A DNA stretch of 64,000 nucleotides, from NCBI GenBank assembly GCA_900609035.2, contig UXAT02000023.1:124001-188000 (forward strand), read 5' to 3'. This document shows, piece after piece, positions 30,371 through 38,752 of the stretch (position 1 is its first letter; each line of letters starts with the position of its first letter). The notes below the pieces were generated by a model that did no database searches, was not told the DNA's origin, and worked only from the letters and a program-made list of their open reading frames with translations. A program made the translations under genes and the position numbers. Source of the stretch: Candidatus Defluviicoccus seviourii. Its GTDB lineage: Bacteria; Pseudomonadota; Alphaproteobacteria; Rhodospirillales; Defluviicoccaceae.

Positions 30371-32976
30371 TCGAGCAGGCGCTGCCACCAGCCACGGCGC
30401 GGTGCCCGCTCCGGCTGGCCTGCCTCGACGCCGGCGCCGACCCGAATGACCGGCGTGTTCGCTGGTTCCGCAGCGGCCGGTAGAACGTCGGGAACCATTT
30501 CGTCGTGGCGAACCAGTGCGTCCTCGGGTTCCGCAACGGCGCCGTTGCCGCCATCGCTCGCCCGCTGTTCCACCTGCGAAGACAGGGACTCTGCAGTTGC
30601 AGCCGCAACGCTGTCTTCCTCTGGGTCCACGTGCGCTTGCTCCGCTGCTTGCTCCTGGTCCCTTGGCTCAGCCGCACCCCAGGCTTGCTCGGCGGCGTCG
30701 GCGGGTTGGAACACCGCTTCCAGCGGAGGTACCTCACCCTGCTCCGCTTCCAGCGAAAGCTCGTCACCCTGGTCCGCTTCCAGCGAAAGCTCGTCACCCT
30801 GGTCCGCTTCCAGCGGGAGTTCCTCACCCTGCTCCGCTTCCAGCGGAAGCTCGTCGCCTTGGTCCGCTTCCAGCGGAAGCTCGTCGCCTTGGTCCGCTTC
30901 CAGCGGAAGCTCGTCGCCTTGGTCCGCTTCCAGCGGACTGGCCACCTCGTCCGGACGGCGAGTCCGCCTGCGGCCGCCACGCTTGCCGCGGCGGCGACGC
31001 TTGCGCGCCGGCTCATCGCCGGTTTCGGCATCGGTGTCGGCAACACCAGCCTCTGCCGCTGCCGCCTCGCCGCCATCGGCGGCAGCGATGTCGTCGTCGT
31101 CATCCCCCTCAACGGCGACCGCCTCCCCGCCCGTTTCGGTGACGACCGCATCTCGTTCCTCACCCGGACGCCGCTTGCGCCGCGGTCGACGGCGCCGCGA
31201 ACGCTTGCCGTCGTCCCGATCGCTCGCCTCAGCACGCGCTTCGCCGCGCTCTTCCGACTCGGCCGCGGTTTCGGGTGTCTCTTCGGCCTCCTCCTCGGCT
31301 GCCGGCAGAGCCGCCTTGAGCCGCTCGATGCGATGGTCCGGAGCGATCAGACTGTCATCCGTCTGCAGCCGGACGTTCAAGCGGTAACGCTCTTCGATCT
31401 GCGTCAGCGAGCGGCGCTTGTGGTTGAGCAGATAGATGGCAACGGCGGTCGGCACGCTCACCGCGAGCTCGCTCGCCCGCTGCAGGATGCCTTCCTCCTC
31501 AATCTTGCGCAGAACCGCGAGCGCGGCCGACTCGGTCGTCCGCCGCACGCCGACACCGCAGCAGGTTGGACAGACCTCGAAGCTCGTTTCCAGCACGCTC
31601 GGCCGCAAACGCTGGCGCGAGAGCTCCAACAACCCGAAGGAGCTGATGCGGCCGAGCTGAATGCGGGCCTTGTCGTTCTTCATCGCCTCCTTCAGGCGCC
31701 GCTCGACCTGCGCCTGGTTGCGCGTAACCTCCATGTCAATGAAGTCGATGACGATCAGGCCGGCAAGGTCACGCAAACGCAAGTTGCGGGCGATCTCCTC
31801 CGCGGCTTCGAGGTTGGTGCGCAGCGCGGTCTCCTCGATGTGCCGCTCGCGCGTTGCCCGGCCGGAGTTGACATCGATCGCGACCAGCGCCTCGGTCGGA
31901 TTGATCACGATGTAGCCACCGGACTTCAGGTGCACCGTCATCTGGTGCATCGCTTCGAGCTGCCCCTCGACACCATACTTGTGTAACAGGGGCACCATCG
32001 GGTCGTCGTAGAGCTTCACCTTCTTGGCGTGGCTCGGCGTGAACAGCTTCATGAATTCCTTGGCGATGCGGTACTGTGGCTCGCCCTGGATGATGATCTC
32101 CTCGATATCCCGGCCGTAAAGGTCGCGGATCGAGCGCTTGATCAGGCTGCCTTCCTCGTAGACGAGGGCCGGTGCCATCGAGCCCAGCGTCGTCTCGCGG
32201 ATGTTGGACCACAGCCGCAACAGATACTCGTAGTCACGGCGAATCTCGGCCTTGCTGCGGCCGGCGCCAGCGGTGCGCACGATCACCGTCATCCCTTGCG
32301 GAACCTCGAGCTCGGCGACGATTTTTTTCAAGCGCCTGCGATCGACCACGTTGGTGATCTTGCGCGAGATGCCGCCGCCGCGCGCGGTGTTGGGCATCAG
32401 CACGCAGCAACGGCCGGCGAGCGACAGATAGGTCGTCAGTGCCGCACCCTTGTTGCCGCGCTCTTCCTTGACAACCTGCACCAGCATGATCTGGCGCCGC
32501 TTGACGACCTCTTGGATCTTGTAGTGGCGCGTCGACAGGCGCGGCCGTTGCCGCTCGATGTCCTCGTCCTCATCGATACCGGCAAGATCGGCGGGGGCTT
32601 CGCCCTCCTCGCCTTCGGCCTCCTTGGGAGCGGCAGCCTCGGCCGCCTCGGCTGCCTCGGCCGCAGCAAGGTCAGCGGCCCGTTGCGCGGCCTCGTGCTC
32701 CGCAAGCAGGGCTTCCCGATCGGCGACGGGAATTTGGTAGTAGTCGGGATGGATCTCGTTGAAGGCGAGAAAGCCGTGTCGATTACCGCCGTAATCGACG
32801 AAAGCGGCTTGCAGCGACGGCTCGACGCGCGTCACCTTGGCGAGATAGATGTTCCCTTTCAGCTGGCGACGAGATGAGACTTCAATATCCAGATCGTCAA
32901 GTCTGGATCCGTCGATGACGACAACCCGGGTCTCCTCCGGGTGTGAGGCATCGATAAGCATGCGTTTCGTTGTCAT
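30367..32976 (-). CDS. rne: Ribonuclease E
   Basis: The main endoribonuclease for mRNA decay and rRNA processing, scaffold of the degradosome. The 869-residue protein starts MTTKRMLIDASHPEETRV after GGAG and a run of eight T. The S1 domain is split by an acidic Ala/Glu insertion (residues about 80-125) typical of alphaproteobacteria. The DNase I-like catalytic part has LIVIDFIDM, and the zinc link is VCPTCCGVG. The C-terminal 330 residues are disordered, with basic RRRRPRRKRR-type patches and an acidic run of about seven and a half copies of a 10-residue unit. The last residues PRRGWWQRLLD resemble a partner-binding tail. It is divergent from amiC. Confidence 0.96.
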   Translation of the reverse strand: MTTKRMLIDASHPEETRVVVIDGSRLDDLDIEVSSRRQLKGNIYLAKVTRVEPSLQAAFVDYGGNRHGFLAFNEIHPDYYQIPVADREALLAEHEAAQRAADLAAAEAAEAAEAAAPKEAEGEEGEAPADLAGIDEDEDIERQRPRLSTRHYKIQEVVKRRQIMLVQVVKEERGNKGAALTTYLSLAGRCCVLMPNTARGGGISRKITNVVDRRRLKKIVAELEVPQGMTVIVRTAGAGRSKAEIRRDYEYLLRLWSNIRETTLGSMAPALVYEEGSLIKRSIRDLYGRDIEEIIIQGEPQYRIAKEFMKLFTPSHAKKVKLYDDPMVPLLHKYGVEGQLEAMHQMTVHLKSGGYIVINPTEALVAIDVNSGRATRERHIEETALRTNLEAAEEIARNLRLRDLAGLIVIDFIDMEVTRNQAQVERRLKEAMKNDKARIQLGRISSFGLLELSRQRLRPSVLETSFEVCPTCCGVGVRRTTESAALAVLRKIEEEGILQRASELAVSVPTAVAIYLLNHKRRSLTQIEERYRLNVRLQTDDSLIAPDHRIERLKAALPAAEEEAEETPETAAESEERGEARAEASDRDDGKRSRRRRPRRKRRPGEERDAVVTETGGEAVAVEGDDDDDIAAADGGEAAAAEAGVADTDAETGDEPARKRRRRGKRGGRRRTRRPDEVASPLEADQGDELPLEADQGDELPLEADQGDELPLEAEQGEELPLEADQGDELSLEADQGDELSLEAEQGEVPPLEAVFQPADAAEQAWGAAEPRDQEQAAEQAHVDPEEDSVAAATAESLSSQVEQRASDGGNGAVAEPEDALVRHDEMVPDVLPAAAEPANTPVIRVGAGVEAGQPERAPRRGWWQRLLD
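30714..30938 (-). repeat. 30-bp tandem repeat in the rne tail
   Basis: Eight starts of CCGCTTCCAGCG recur every 30 bp from 30714 to 30924 (the last copy partial). In frame they encode the 10-residue unit LEADQGDELP with small changes (S for P, E for D). Three neighbouring copies at 30834-30923 are near-identical in DNA, which points to recent slippage or unequal exchange. Confidence 0.95.
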
Positions 32977-33496
32977 AAAAAAAACTCCATCGCGCCGCCA
33001 GCCGCTTCGGACGGTGCGTCCGGAGCCGCCGATGGCACGTTTTACCTGCACTGCGGGCGCCGCGCTCGCACTCGGCGCTTCGGCCTTCAATCGGCTCGAA
33101 GCAACCCAACGAACGCGCTGCTCTCAACAGCATCCAAATCTCCGCAAAAACGCCGGGTATCCGGTGACGGATCCCTGACCCCACTCTTTCAAGGGTCGCC
33201 CCACGGCTGCCACGATACCAACAAACGGCCGGCGAATACGCGCCGTGACGCCAAGCGCGGCAAACCCTCGCCTGTTACAATAGGCGCACGAAAGCCACAG
33301 GACAATTCCCTTGTTTGCATTCTTTGTTGAAGTGATTCGCTTAACCATTGAACGCTAATAACAGATCTGGAAAAATCCCGGTTCGCGTGCAGGACCCGTT
33401 CGCGCTATGCGGGTCGGCGGCCGAGCCCTCCTTCGAAGGCCGCGAGCGCAGGAACATTGGTTGTCTGCTGGAGCACCCTGGTTTGGCGTTAGCCCA
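32977..33496. other. Divergent intergenic region between rne and amiC
   Basis: This 520-bp stretch holds no convincing gene. It carries the predicted rne promoter at 33277-33305 and so an rne leader of about 290 nt; long leaders used for autoregulation are known for E. coli rne. A short stem ATCCG-GTGA-CGGAT lies at 33159-33172. The part from 33300 to 33370 is AT-richer than its surroundings. No clear plus-strand promoter for amiC was found. Confidence 0.5.
33277..33305 (-). promoter_or_regulatory. Predicted rne promoter
   Basis: Minus-strand -35 TTGTCC (33305-33300), 17-base spacer, -10 TATTGT (33282-33277); each box matches the sigma70 consensus at 4 of 6 positions. It would start transcription about 290 nt ahead of the rne ATG. 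Confidence 0.4.
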
Positions 33497-34810
33497 ATGA
33501 TGTTGCGTGTTCATTCTGGCTGGCGGAGTGCCCACTGGGCGGCGATCGGGCGTAGCCTCCGACGGTGCGCTATTATTGCGGCCGTGCTTGCGCTAACCCT
33601 CGTTACCGATGGGACGGGGCGGTGGCCAGGCGGCGCTGCGCTCGCCGCGGCACCGTCCGCATCGATCATCAATGCGCGGGTCGGCCTGCACGAGAGCATG
33701 ACCCGACTGGTGCTGACGCTGACCGAACCGGTGGCGTATGGCGTTTTTGTGCTCACCAATCCGCACCGGGTGGTGATCGATCTTCCGGACGTGAACTGGA
33801 CCATCGGCGAGGCGGCAATGCCCGGCCGGCGCGGTCTTCTTGAACGGGTCCGGTTCGGACCACGGACGCCCGGTCACTCCCGCGTCGTAGCCGAGCTTTC
33901 CGCACCGGTGGATCTGCGCGAGGTGTTCATGCTGCCGCCGCGCGATGGCCATCCGTATCGGCTGGTCATCGATATGAGCGCGGCGCCCATGAACCGGAGC
34001 GAGCCTGCCAGCACACCAGCCAGTAATGGCCCCGTACGCTTCACGCCATCGCTGGCTCAAGACACCGCATGGGCGGCACCGGCGCTGCCGCGGCCGCTCG
34101 AGCGGCCCTCGCCGCGGGTGGTGGTGCTCGATCCAGGCCACGGCGGCAAGGATCCCGGCGCCATCAGCCCATCCGGCGTACGCGAGAAGGACATCACGCT
34201 GCGCACGGCGCGCGAGGTTGCGGAACTCCTGCGCGCGAGTACCCCGCACCCGTACAAGGTCATCCTGACCCGAAACGGCGACTCGTTCATCCACCTCCGC
34301 CACCGGGTTGCCATCGCGCGCCGGGCAAAGGCTGATCTGTTTGTCTCGATCCATGCCGATGCGCAAACGAACCCGATCGTTCGCGGCGCCTCGATCTATA
34401 CGCTTTCGGAACGCGCGTCTGACCGCGAAGCAGCGGCGCTTGCCGAGCGCGAAAACAAGGCCGATCTGATCGGTGGCATCAAGCTCAGCACCGCGACACC
34501 CGATGTCGCCAACATCCTGATCAACCTCGCCCAGCGGGAGACGATGAACCGCTCGGTGCGTTTGGCGTCAGTGCTCTCAGCCGAGCTGCAGCAAGAAACC
34601 CTGATGCTGCCGCGAAGCCATCGGTTTGCCGGCTTTGCCGTTCTCAAGGCCGCCGATGTTCCTTCGGTGCTGATCGAGATGGGGTTTCTCTCCAATCACA
34701 CGGATGAGCAGCTGCTGGTCCGCGCGGATCACCGGAAGCGGCTGGCGCAGGCGATCGTGCGCGCGATCCACGCCTATTTCCAGGACGTCGAGCTCGCAAG
34801 TCTGCCTTAA
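33497..34810 (+). CDS. amiC: N-acetylmuramoyl-L-alanine amidase, AmiC type
   Basis: A periplasmic zinc amidase that splits septal peptidoglycan so daughter cells separate. The 437-residue protein has an export signal (RRCAIIAAVLALTLV), an AMIN domain around residues 55-155 (TRLVLTLTEPVAYGVFVLTNPHRVVIDLPDV) for septal targeting, and an amidase_3 domain with VVLDPGHGGKDPGA, the SIHADAQTNP zinc region, a regulatory-helix region around SERASDREAAALAERENKADL and the catalytic glutamate in VLIEMGFLSN. The ATG at 33497 has no good ribosome site, and an upstream in-frame ATG at 33407 is possible. PBP1A follows 148 bp later. Confidence 0.93.
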   Translation: MMLRVHSGWRSAHWAAIGRSLRRCAIIAAVLALTLVTDGTGRWPGGAALAAAPSASIINARVGLHESMTRLVLTLTEPVAYGVFVLTNPHRVVIDLPDVNWTIGEAAMPGRRGLLERVRFGPRTPGHSRVVAELSAPVDLREVFMLPPRDGHPYRLVIDMSAAPMNRSEPASTPASNGPVRFTPSLAQDTAWAAPALPRPLERPSPRVVVLDPGHGGKDPGAISPSGVREKDITLRTAREVAELLRASTPHPYKVILTRNGDSFIHLRHRVAIARRAKADLFVSIHADAQTNPIVRGASIYTLSERASDREAAALAERENKADLIGGIKLSTATPDVANILINLAQRETMNRSVRLASVLSAELQQETLMLPRSHRFAGFAVLKAADVPSVLIEMGFLSNHTDEQLLVRADHRKRLAQAIVRAIHAYFQDVELASLP

Positions 34811-34958
34811 TTCGGCCAGCCCAGCAGCGTGAAATCCTGACATCTGTGCCGGCCGCTCATCTTCCACCGAGCGCCGCGTAACCTTACCTAGAACAAACAC
34901 GGTGGACCGAACAGCGGCCTTGGGCGGAGGGATGCGGACCATGAGGGGGCACTGACAG

Positions 34959-37355
34959 ATGCGCATTGTTGGCACCGTGCTAGCTGCGATCGCGGCGGTG
35001 ATCGGCGTTGCCGTTGTCGCTGCCGTCATCACGGTGCAGTTCTATACCCACGATCTGCCCGATCACGAGAAGCTCGCGACTTACGAGCCGCCGCTGGCGA
35101 CCCGTGTCTATGCCGGCGACGGCCGCCTGTTAGCAGAATACGCCACCGAAAAACGCGCCTTCGTTCCGATCGACCTGATGCCGGAGGCGCTGATCCGCGC
35201 CTTCGTGTCGGCCGAGGACAAGAATTTCTTCACCCATCCCGGCATCGATGTGACCGGAATTGTCCGCGCGGCGTTGACCAACCTGACCAATCTCGGCACC
35301 GATCGGAGACCGGTCGGCGCGTCGACCATCACCCAGCAGGTGGCGAAAAATTTCCTCCTCACCAATGAGGTATCGCTGCAGCGGAAGATTCGCGAAGCGA
35401 TCCTCGCGTTCAGAATCAGCAACGCGTTCAGTAAGGAACGCATCCTCGAGCTCTACCTGAACCAGATCTACCTCGGTCGCGGTGCCTACGGCGTCGCCGC
35501 GGCGGCGGTCGCGTACTTCGACAAGAGCCTCAATGAACTGAGCTTGAGTGAATGTGCGTTCCTCGCCGCCTTACCGAAGGCGCCAAACAATTACGACCCG
35601 GAACGCCACGCGGAAGCCGCCCAGGCGCGCCGCGACTGGGTACTGCGGCGGATGCTCGAGGACGGCGTGATCACCAGCGCCGAAGCCGAACACGCCGCCG
35701 CTGGGCCCATCGAAGTCCGCAGCCGGCGCGAGACGGAGACGGTACGAGCGGATTTCTTTGCCGAGGAGGTTCGACGCGAGATCGTGCAGCGCTACCACGA
35801 TCAAGGCCTCTACGAGGGCGGCCTGGTTGTCCACTCCACGATCGATCCGCGCCTTCAGATCCTTGCCGATCGCACCTTGCGGGCCGGCCTCGAAACCTAC
35901 GACCGCCGTCATGGCTGGCGCGGTCCGGTCGGGCGGCTTGGTGGCGACACCGCGACTCCCTGGCAGCAGCGGCTCGCCGCCCTGGCGCCACCGCCGGGCC
36001 TTGGCGAGCATGAACTTGCCGTCGTACTGAAGGTCGATGCCAAGGCGGCGCAGATCGGCCTCAAGAGCGGCGAGACTGGAACGATACCGTTCGAACAGAT
36101 GAGCTGGGCACGACCAACGGTTGGTGAGCGGCGCGTCGGCGAAGCGCCGCGAGGCGCGAACCAAGTTCTCAAGGTCAATGACGTTATTGTTGTCGAACGG
36201 GTCGGCAAGGGTTTCGCACTGAGGCAGATCCCGCTTGTTGATGGCGCCCTGCTCGCCCTCGACCCTCACACCGGCCGCGTGCTCGCCATGGCCGGCGGCT
36301 ACGACTATGCCCGCAGCGAGTTCAACCGCGCCACGCAGGCACTGCGCCAACCGGGCTCCGCCTTCAAGCCAATCGTCTACCTGGCCGCGCTCGAAGCCGG
36401 ATTTACCCCGGCATCGATCATTCTCGATGCGCCGGTTACGTTCAGCCAGGGGCCCGGGCTGCCGGCATGGAGCCCATCAAACTACGCCGAGCGCTTTTAC
36501 GGACCGACAACCCTGCGCGTGGGTCTCGAACAGTCGCGCAATGTCATGACCGTGCGTTTGGCCAACAGCATCGGCATGCAGCGGGTTGCCGATGCCGCGC
36601 GACGACTGGGCGTGTTCGATGACATGCCGCAGCACCTCGCCAACGCGCTCGGCGCCGGCGAGACAACGCTGTTGCGCCTGACCGCCGCTTACGGCTCCCT
36701 TGTGAATGGCGGTCACGGCCTGCAGCCATCGCTGATCGACCGAATTCAGGATCGCTACGGCCGTACGGTGTATCGCCACGATCCGCGCCCATGTCCCGAG
36801 TGCCGGGCTTTCGAGTGGGCGAACCAGGCGGTACCGACGATCGAGGACCAACGGCCGGCGGTGACCGACCCGCACAGCGCCTACCAGATCGTTTCGATGC
36901 TGGAAGGGGTCGTGCAGCGTGGCACCGGCAAGGCCGTCAAGGCGATCGACAAGCCGATCGCGGGCAAGACCGGGACCAGCAACGACAGTAAGGACACTTG
37001 GTTCATCGGCTTCGCGCCCGATCTCGTCGTCGGCGTCTTCGTCGGCTTCGATGAACCGAAGAGCCTCGGCTCGCGCGAGACCGGAGGTGCCGTTGCAGCC
37101 CCGATCTTTCGCGACTTCATGGCCGAGGCGCTGGCAGATGCACCAGCGACGCCGTTCCGAATCCCGCCCGGCATCCTCCTCGTGCGCGTTAACGCGCAGA
37201 CGGGCCAACCCGCCGACGGCAGCGGCGAGAATATCATCTTGGAAGCCTTCAAGCCGGGCACGGAGCCAGGCGCCACGGCGGACGCGCGTGACACTGATCC
37301 CAGCACCGGCAGCGACGCGCCACTGCCGCGGGGCGGCACCGGCGGGCTCTATTAG
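34959..37355 (+). CDS. mrcA: Penicillin-binding protein 1A
   Basis: A bifunctional class A peptidoglycan synthase. The 798-residue protein has one N-terminal membrane anchor (VLAAIAAVIGVAVVAAVIT), a GT51 glycosyltransferase domain with FVSAEDKNFFTHPGID and GASTITQQVAKNF, an OB-like insert, and a transpeptidase domain with SxxK in GSAFKPIVYL, the second motif SRN in EQSRNVMTV, and KTG in AGKTGTSNDSKD. Length and order match PBP1A. GAGGGGG lies 9 bases before the ATG. With amiC upstream it makes a small wall-synthesis and splitting pair; the downstream neighbour is convergent. Confidence 0.96.
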   Translation: MRIVGTVLAAIAAVIGVAVVAAVITVQFYTHDLPDHEKLATYEPPLATRVYAGDGRLLAEYATEKRAFVPIDLMPEALIRAFVSAEDKNFFTHPGIDVTGIVRAALTNLTNLGTDRRPVGASTITQQVAKNFLLTNEVSLQRKIREAILAFRISNAFSKERILELYLNQIYLGRGAYGVAAAAVAYFDKSLNELSLSECAFLAALPKAPNNYDPERHAEAAQARRDWVLRRMLEDGVITSAEAEHAAAGPIEVRSRRETETVRADFFAEEVRREIVQRYHDQGLYEGGLVVHSTIDPRLQILADRTLRAGLETYDRRHGWRGPVGRLGGDTATPWQQRLAALAPPPGLGEHELAVVLKVDAKAAQIGLKSGETGTIPFEQMSWARPTVGERRVGEAPRGANQVLKVNDVIVVERVGKGFALRQIPLVDGALLALDPHTGRVLAMAGGYDYARSEFNRATQALRQPGSAFKPIVYLAALEAGFTPASIILDAPVTFSQGPGLPAWSPSNYAERFYGPTTLRVGLEQSRNVMTVRLANSIGMQRVADAARRLGVFDDMPQHLANALGAGETTLLRLTAAYGSLVNGGHGLQPSLIDRIQDRYGRTVYRHDPRPCPECRAFEWANQAVPTIEDQRPAVTDPHSAYQIVSMLEGVVQRGTGKAVKAIDKPIAGKTGTSNDSKDTWFIGFAPDLVVGVFVGFDEPKSLGSRETGGAVAAPIFRDFMAEALADAPATPFRIPPGILLVRVNAQTGQPADGSGENIILEAFKPGTEPGATADARDTDPSTGSDAPLPRGGTGGLY

Positions 37356-37383
37356 GCCACGGCGGCCCCATCACCGGCGCGCA

Positions 37384-38610
37384 TCACGTGACGAGGCGGT
37401 CGCGATCGCGCAATTCCGGAAACCACTTGGCGCACAGGAGAGCGACCGCAAGTGTCCCAATGCCACCCACGACCACGGCCGGAGCGGTACCGATCAGGTG
37501 CGCGACGAGCCCGGATTCGAACTCCCCGAGTTCGTTGGAGGCGCCGATGAACACGCTGTTCACGGAGGCGACTCGGCCGCGCATGTCATCGCTGGTTTCG
37601 ATCTGGATCAGCGTGTGACGGATGACGACGCTGACCATGTCAGCAGCACCGAGCACGAGCAGGCAAATTAGCGCGGCTGCAAAGCTGGTGGAGAAGCCAA
37701 GCCCGATCGTGGCAATCCCAAAGACGCCGACCGCCTGAAACATGCGCGCACCGGTCCGCCGTCGCAATGGCCGCACGGCGAGCAGCGCCGCCATGGACAC
37801 CGCACCGACCGCCGGCATGCTACGCAGCACGCCAAGCCCGGATGCGCCGATCGCAAGAATGTCGCGCGCGTAAATCGGCAGCAACGCTGTGGCACCGCCC
37901 AGCAGCACCGCGAACAGATCGAGCGTGATCGCACCCAGAATGATCCGCTTGCTGCGGATGAACTGGATGCCGCCGACAAGATCCGCCCAGCCCGCCCGCG
38001 CCGCCGCGCGCACCGGCGCACGATGCCGGATCGCTGCCAGCAGGCCCAGGGTGACGACAAAAAGAACGGTCGCGACGGCAAATGCGAGCGTACCATCGAC
38101 GCCATAAAGGAGGCCGCCTAAAGCCGGCCCGAGAATGATGGCCGTCTGCCAGGCGGATGAGTTCCACGTCACGGCGAGGGAAAGCTCTTCCCGCGGCACC
38201 AGGTTCGGCAGCAGCGCCTGGCCGGCCGGATTGGCAAATGCGCGCGCCGTACCGAAGATGACAATGAGGCCGTAGATCGGCCACACGGACCGCGGCCCCG
38301 TCCAGGCCAGCAGCAGGAATCCGAAAGCTGCCGCGGTCGTGACCGCGTAGCAGACGATCAAGATGGCCCGCCGGTCACGCCGATCCGCCACCAAGCCGCT
38401 GACAAGAACGAGTCCGGCCGCCGGCAGGAACGCGAACAGGCCAGCCAGCCCCAAGGCAAGGGCGCTGCCGGTGAGATCGTACACCAGCCAGCTGCCGGCG
38501 ACGGTTTGCATCTGGATTGCTGTCGCAGACAGGAAGCGTGCCCCGCAATAGAACGCAAAGTCGCGGTGCTTGAAAACCTTCCAGCCTGAGGAACTGGCCT
38601 CGCTAGACAT
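37384..38610 (-). CDS. MFS transporter (MFS_3/EntS-like)
   Basis: A 408-residue inner-membrane carrier with about twelve hydrophobic segments in two halves. The loop between segments 2 and 3 reads GLVADRRDRRAIL, the motif A of the superfamily. The start KVFKHRDFAFYCGARFLSATAIQMQTVAGSWLVYDLTGSALALG is characteristic of the MFS_3 (enterobactin exporter-like) group. Substrate unknown; no siderophore genes are nearby. It runs convergently to mrcA with a 28-bp gap. Confidence 0.87.
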   Translation of the reverse strand: MSSEASSSGWKVFKHRDFAFYCGARFLSATAIQMQTVAGSWLVYDLTGSALALGLAGLFAFLPAAGLVLVSGLVADRRDRRAILIVCYAVTTAAAFGFLLLAWTGPRSVWPIYGLIVIFGTARAFANPAGQALLPNLVPREELSLAVTWNSSAWQTAIILGPALGGLLYGVDGTLAFAVATVLFVVTLGLLAAIRHRAPVRAAARAGWADLVGGIQFIRSKRIILGAITLDLFAVLLGGATALLPIYARDILAIGASGLGVLRSMPAVGAVSMAALLAVRPLRRRTGARMFQAVGVFGIATIGLGFSTSFAAALICLLVLGAADMVSVVIRHTLIQIETSDDMRGRVASVNSVFIGASNELGEFESGLVAHLIGTAPAVVVGGIGTLAVALLCAKWFPELRDRDRLVT

Positions 38611-38696
38611 ACCTTACCAGCCGTAGGGGCCCCGCCAGGCGACCTGCGATCGCGCCTCCCATCGTGGCGGGGTAGGCCAGACCTTCATGAGGAACG

Positions 38697-38725
38697 AAAA
38701 GGGCGGCGCCACCTGGGCGCCGCCC
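38697..38725 (-). terminator. Intrinsic terminator of the RTX gene
   Basis: A perfect 10-bp stem (GGGCGGCGCC, loop of 5, GGCGCCGCCC) followed on the minus strand by TTTTCGTT, 28 bp past the RTX stop codon. No T-tract follows on the plus strand. This is the clearest factor-independent terminator in the window. Confidence 0.88.
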
Positions 38726-38752
38726 TCCGTCAGCCACGTTTCCGCGGACGAT

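Noticed and set aside
30505..31986. 493-residue plus-strand frame opposite rne
   Set aside because: Antisense shadow over the repeat tail of RNase E; composition follows the repeat.
38611..38696. Shared bidirectional terminator for the MFS and RTX genes
   Set aside because: The T-tract exists only on the minus strand, and the MFS gene is read away from it.
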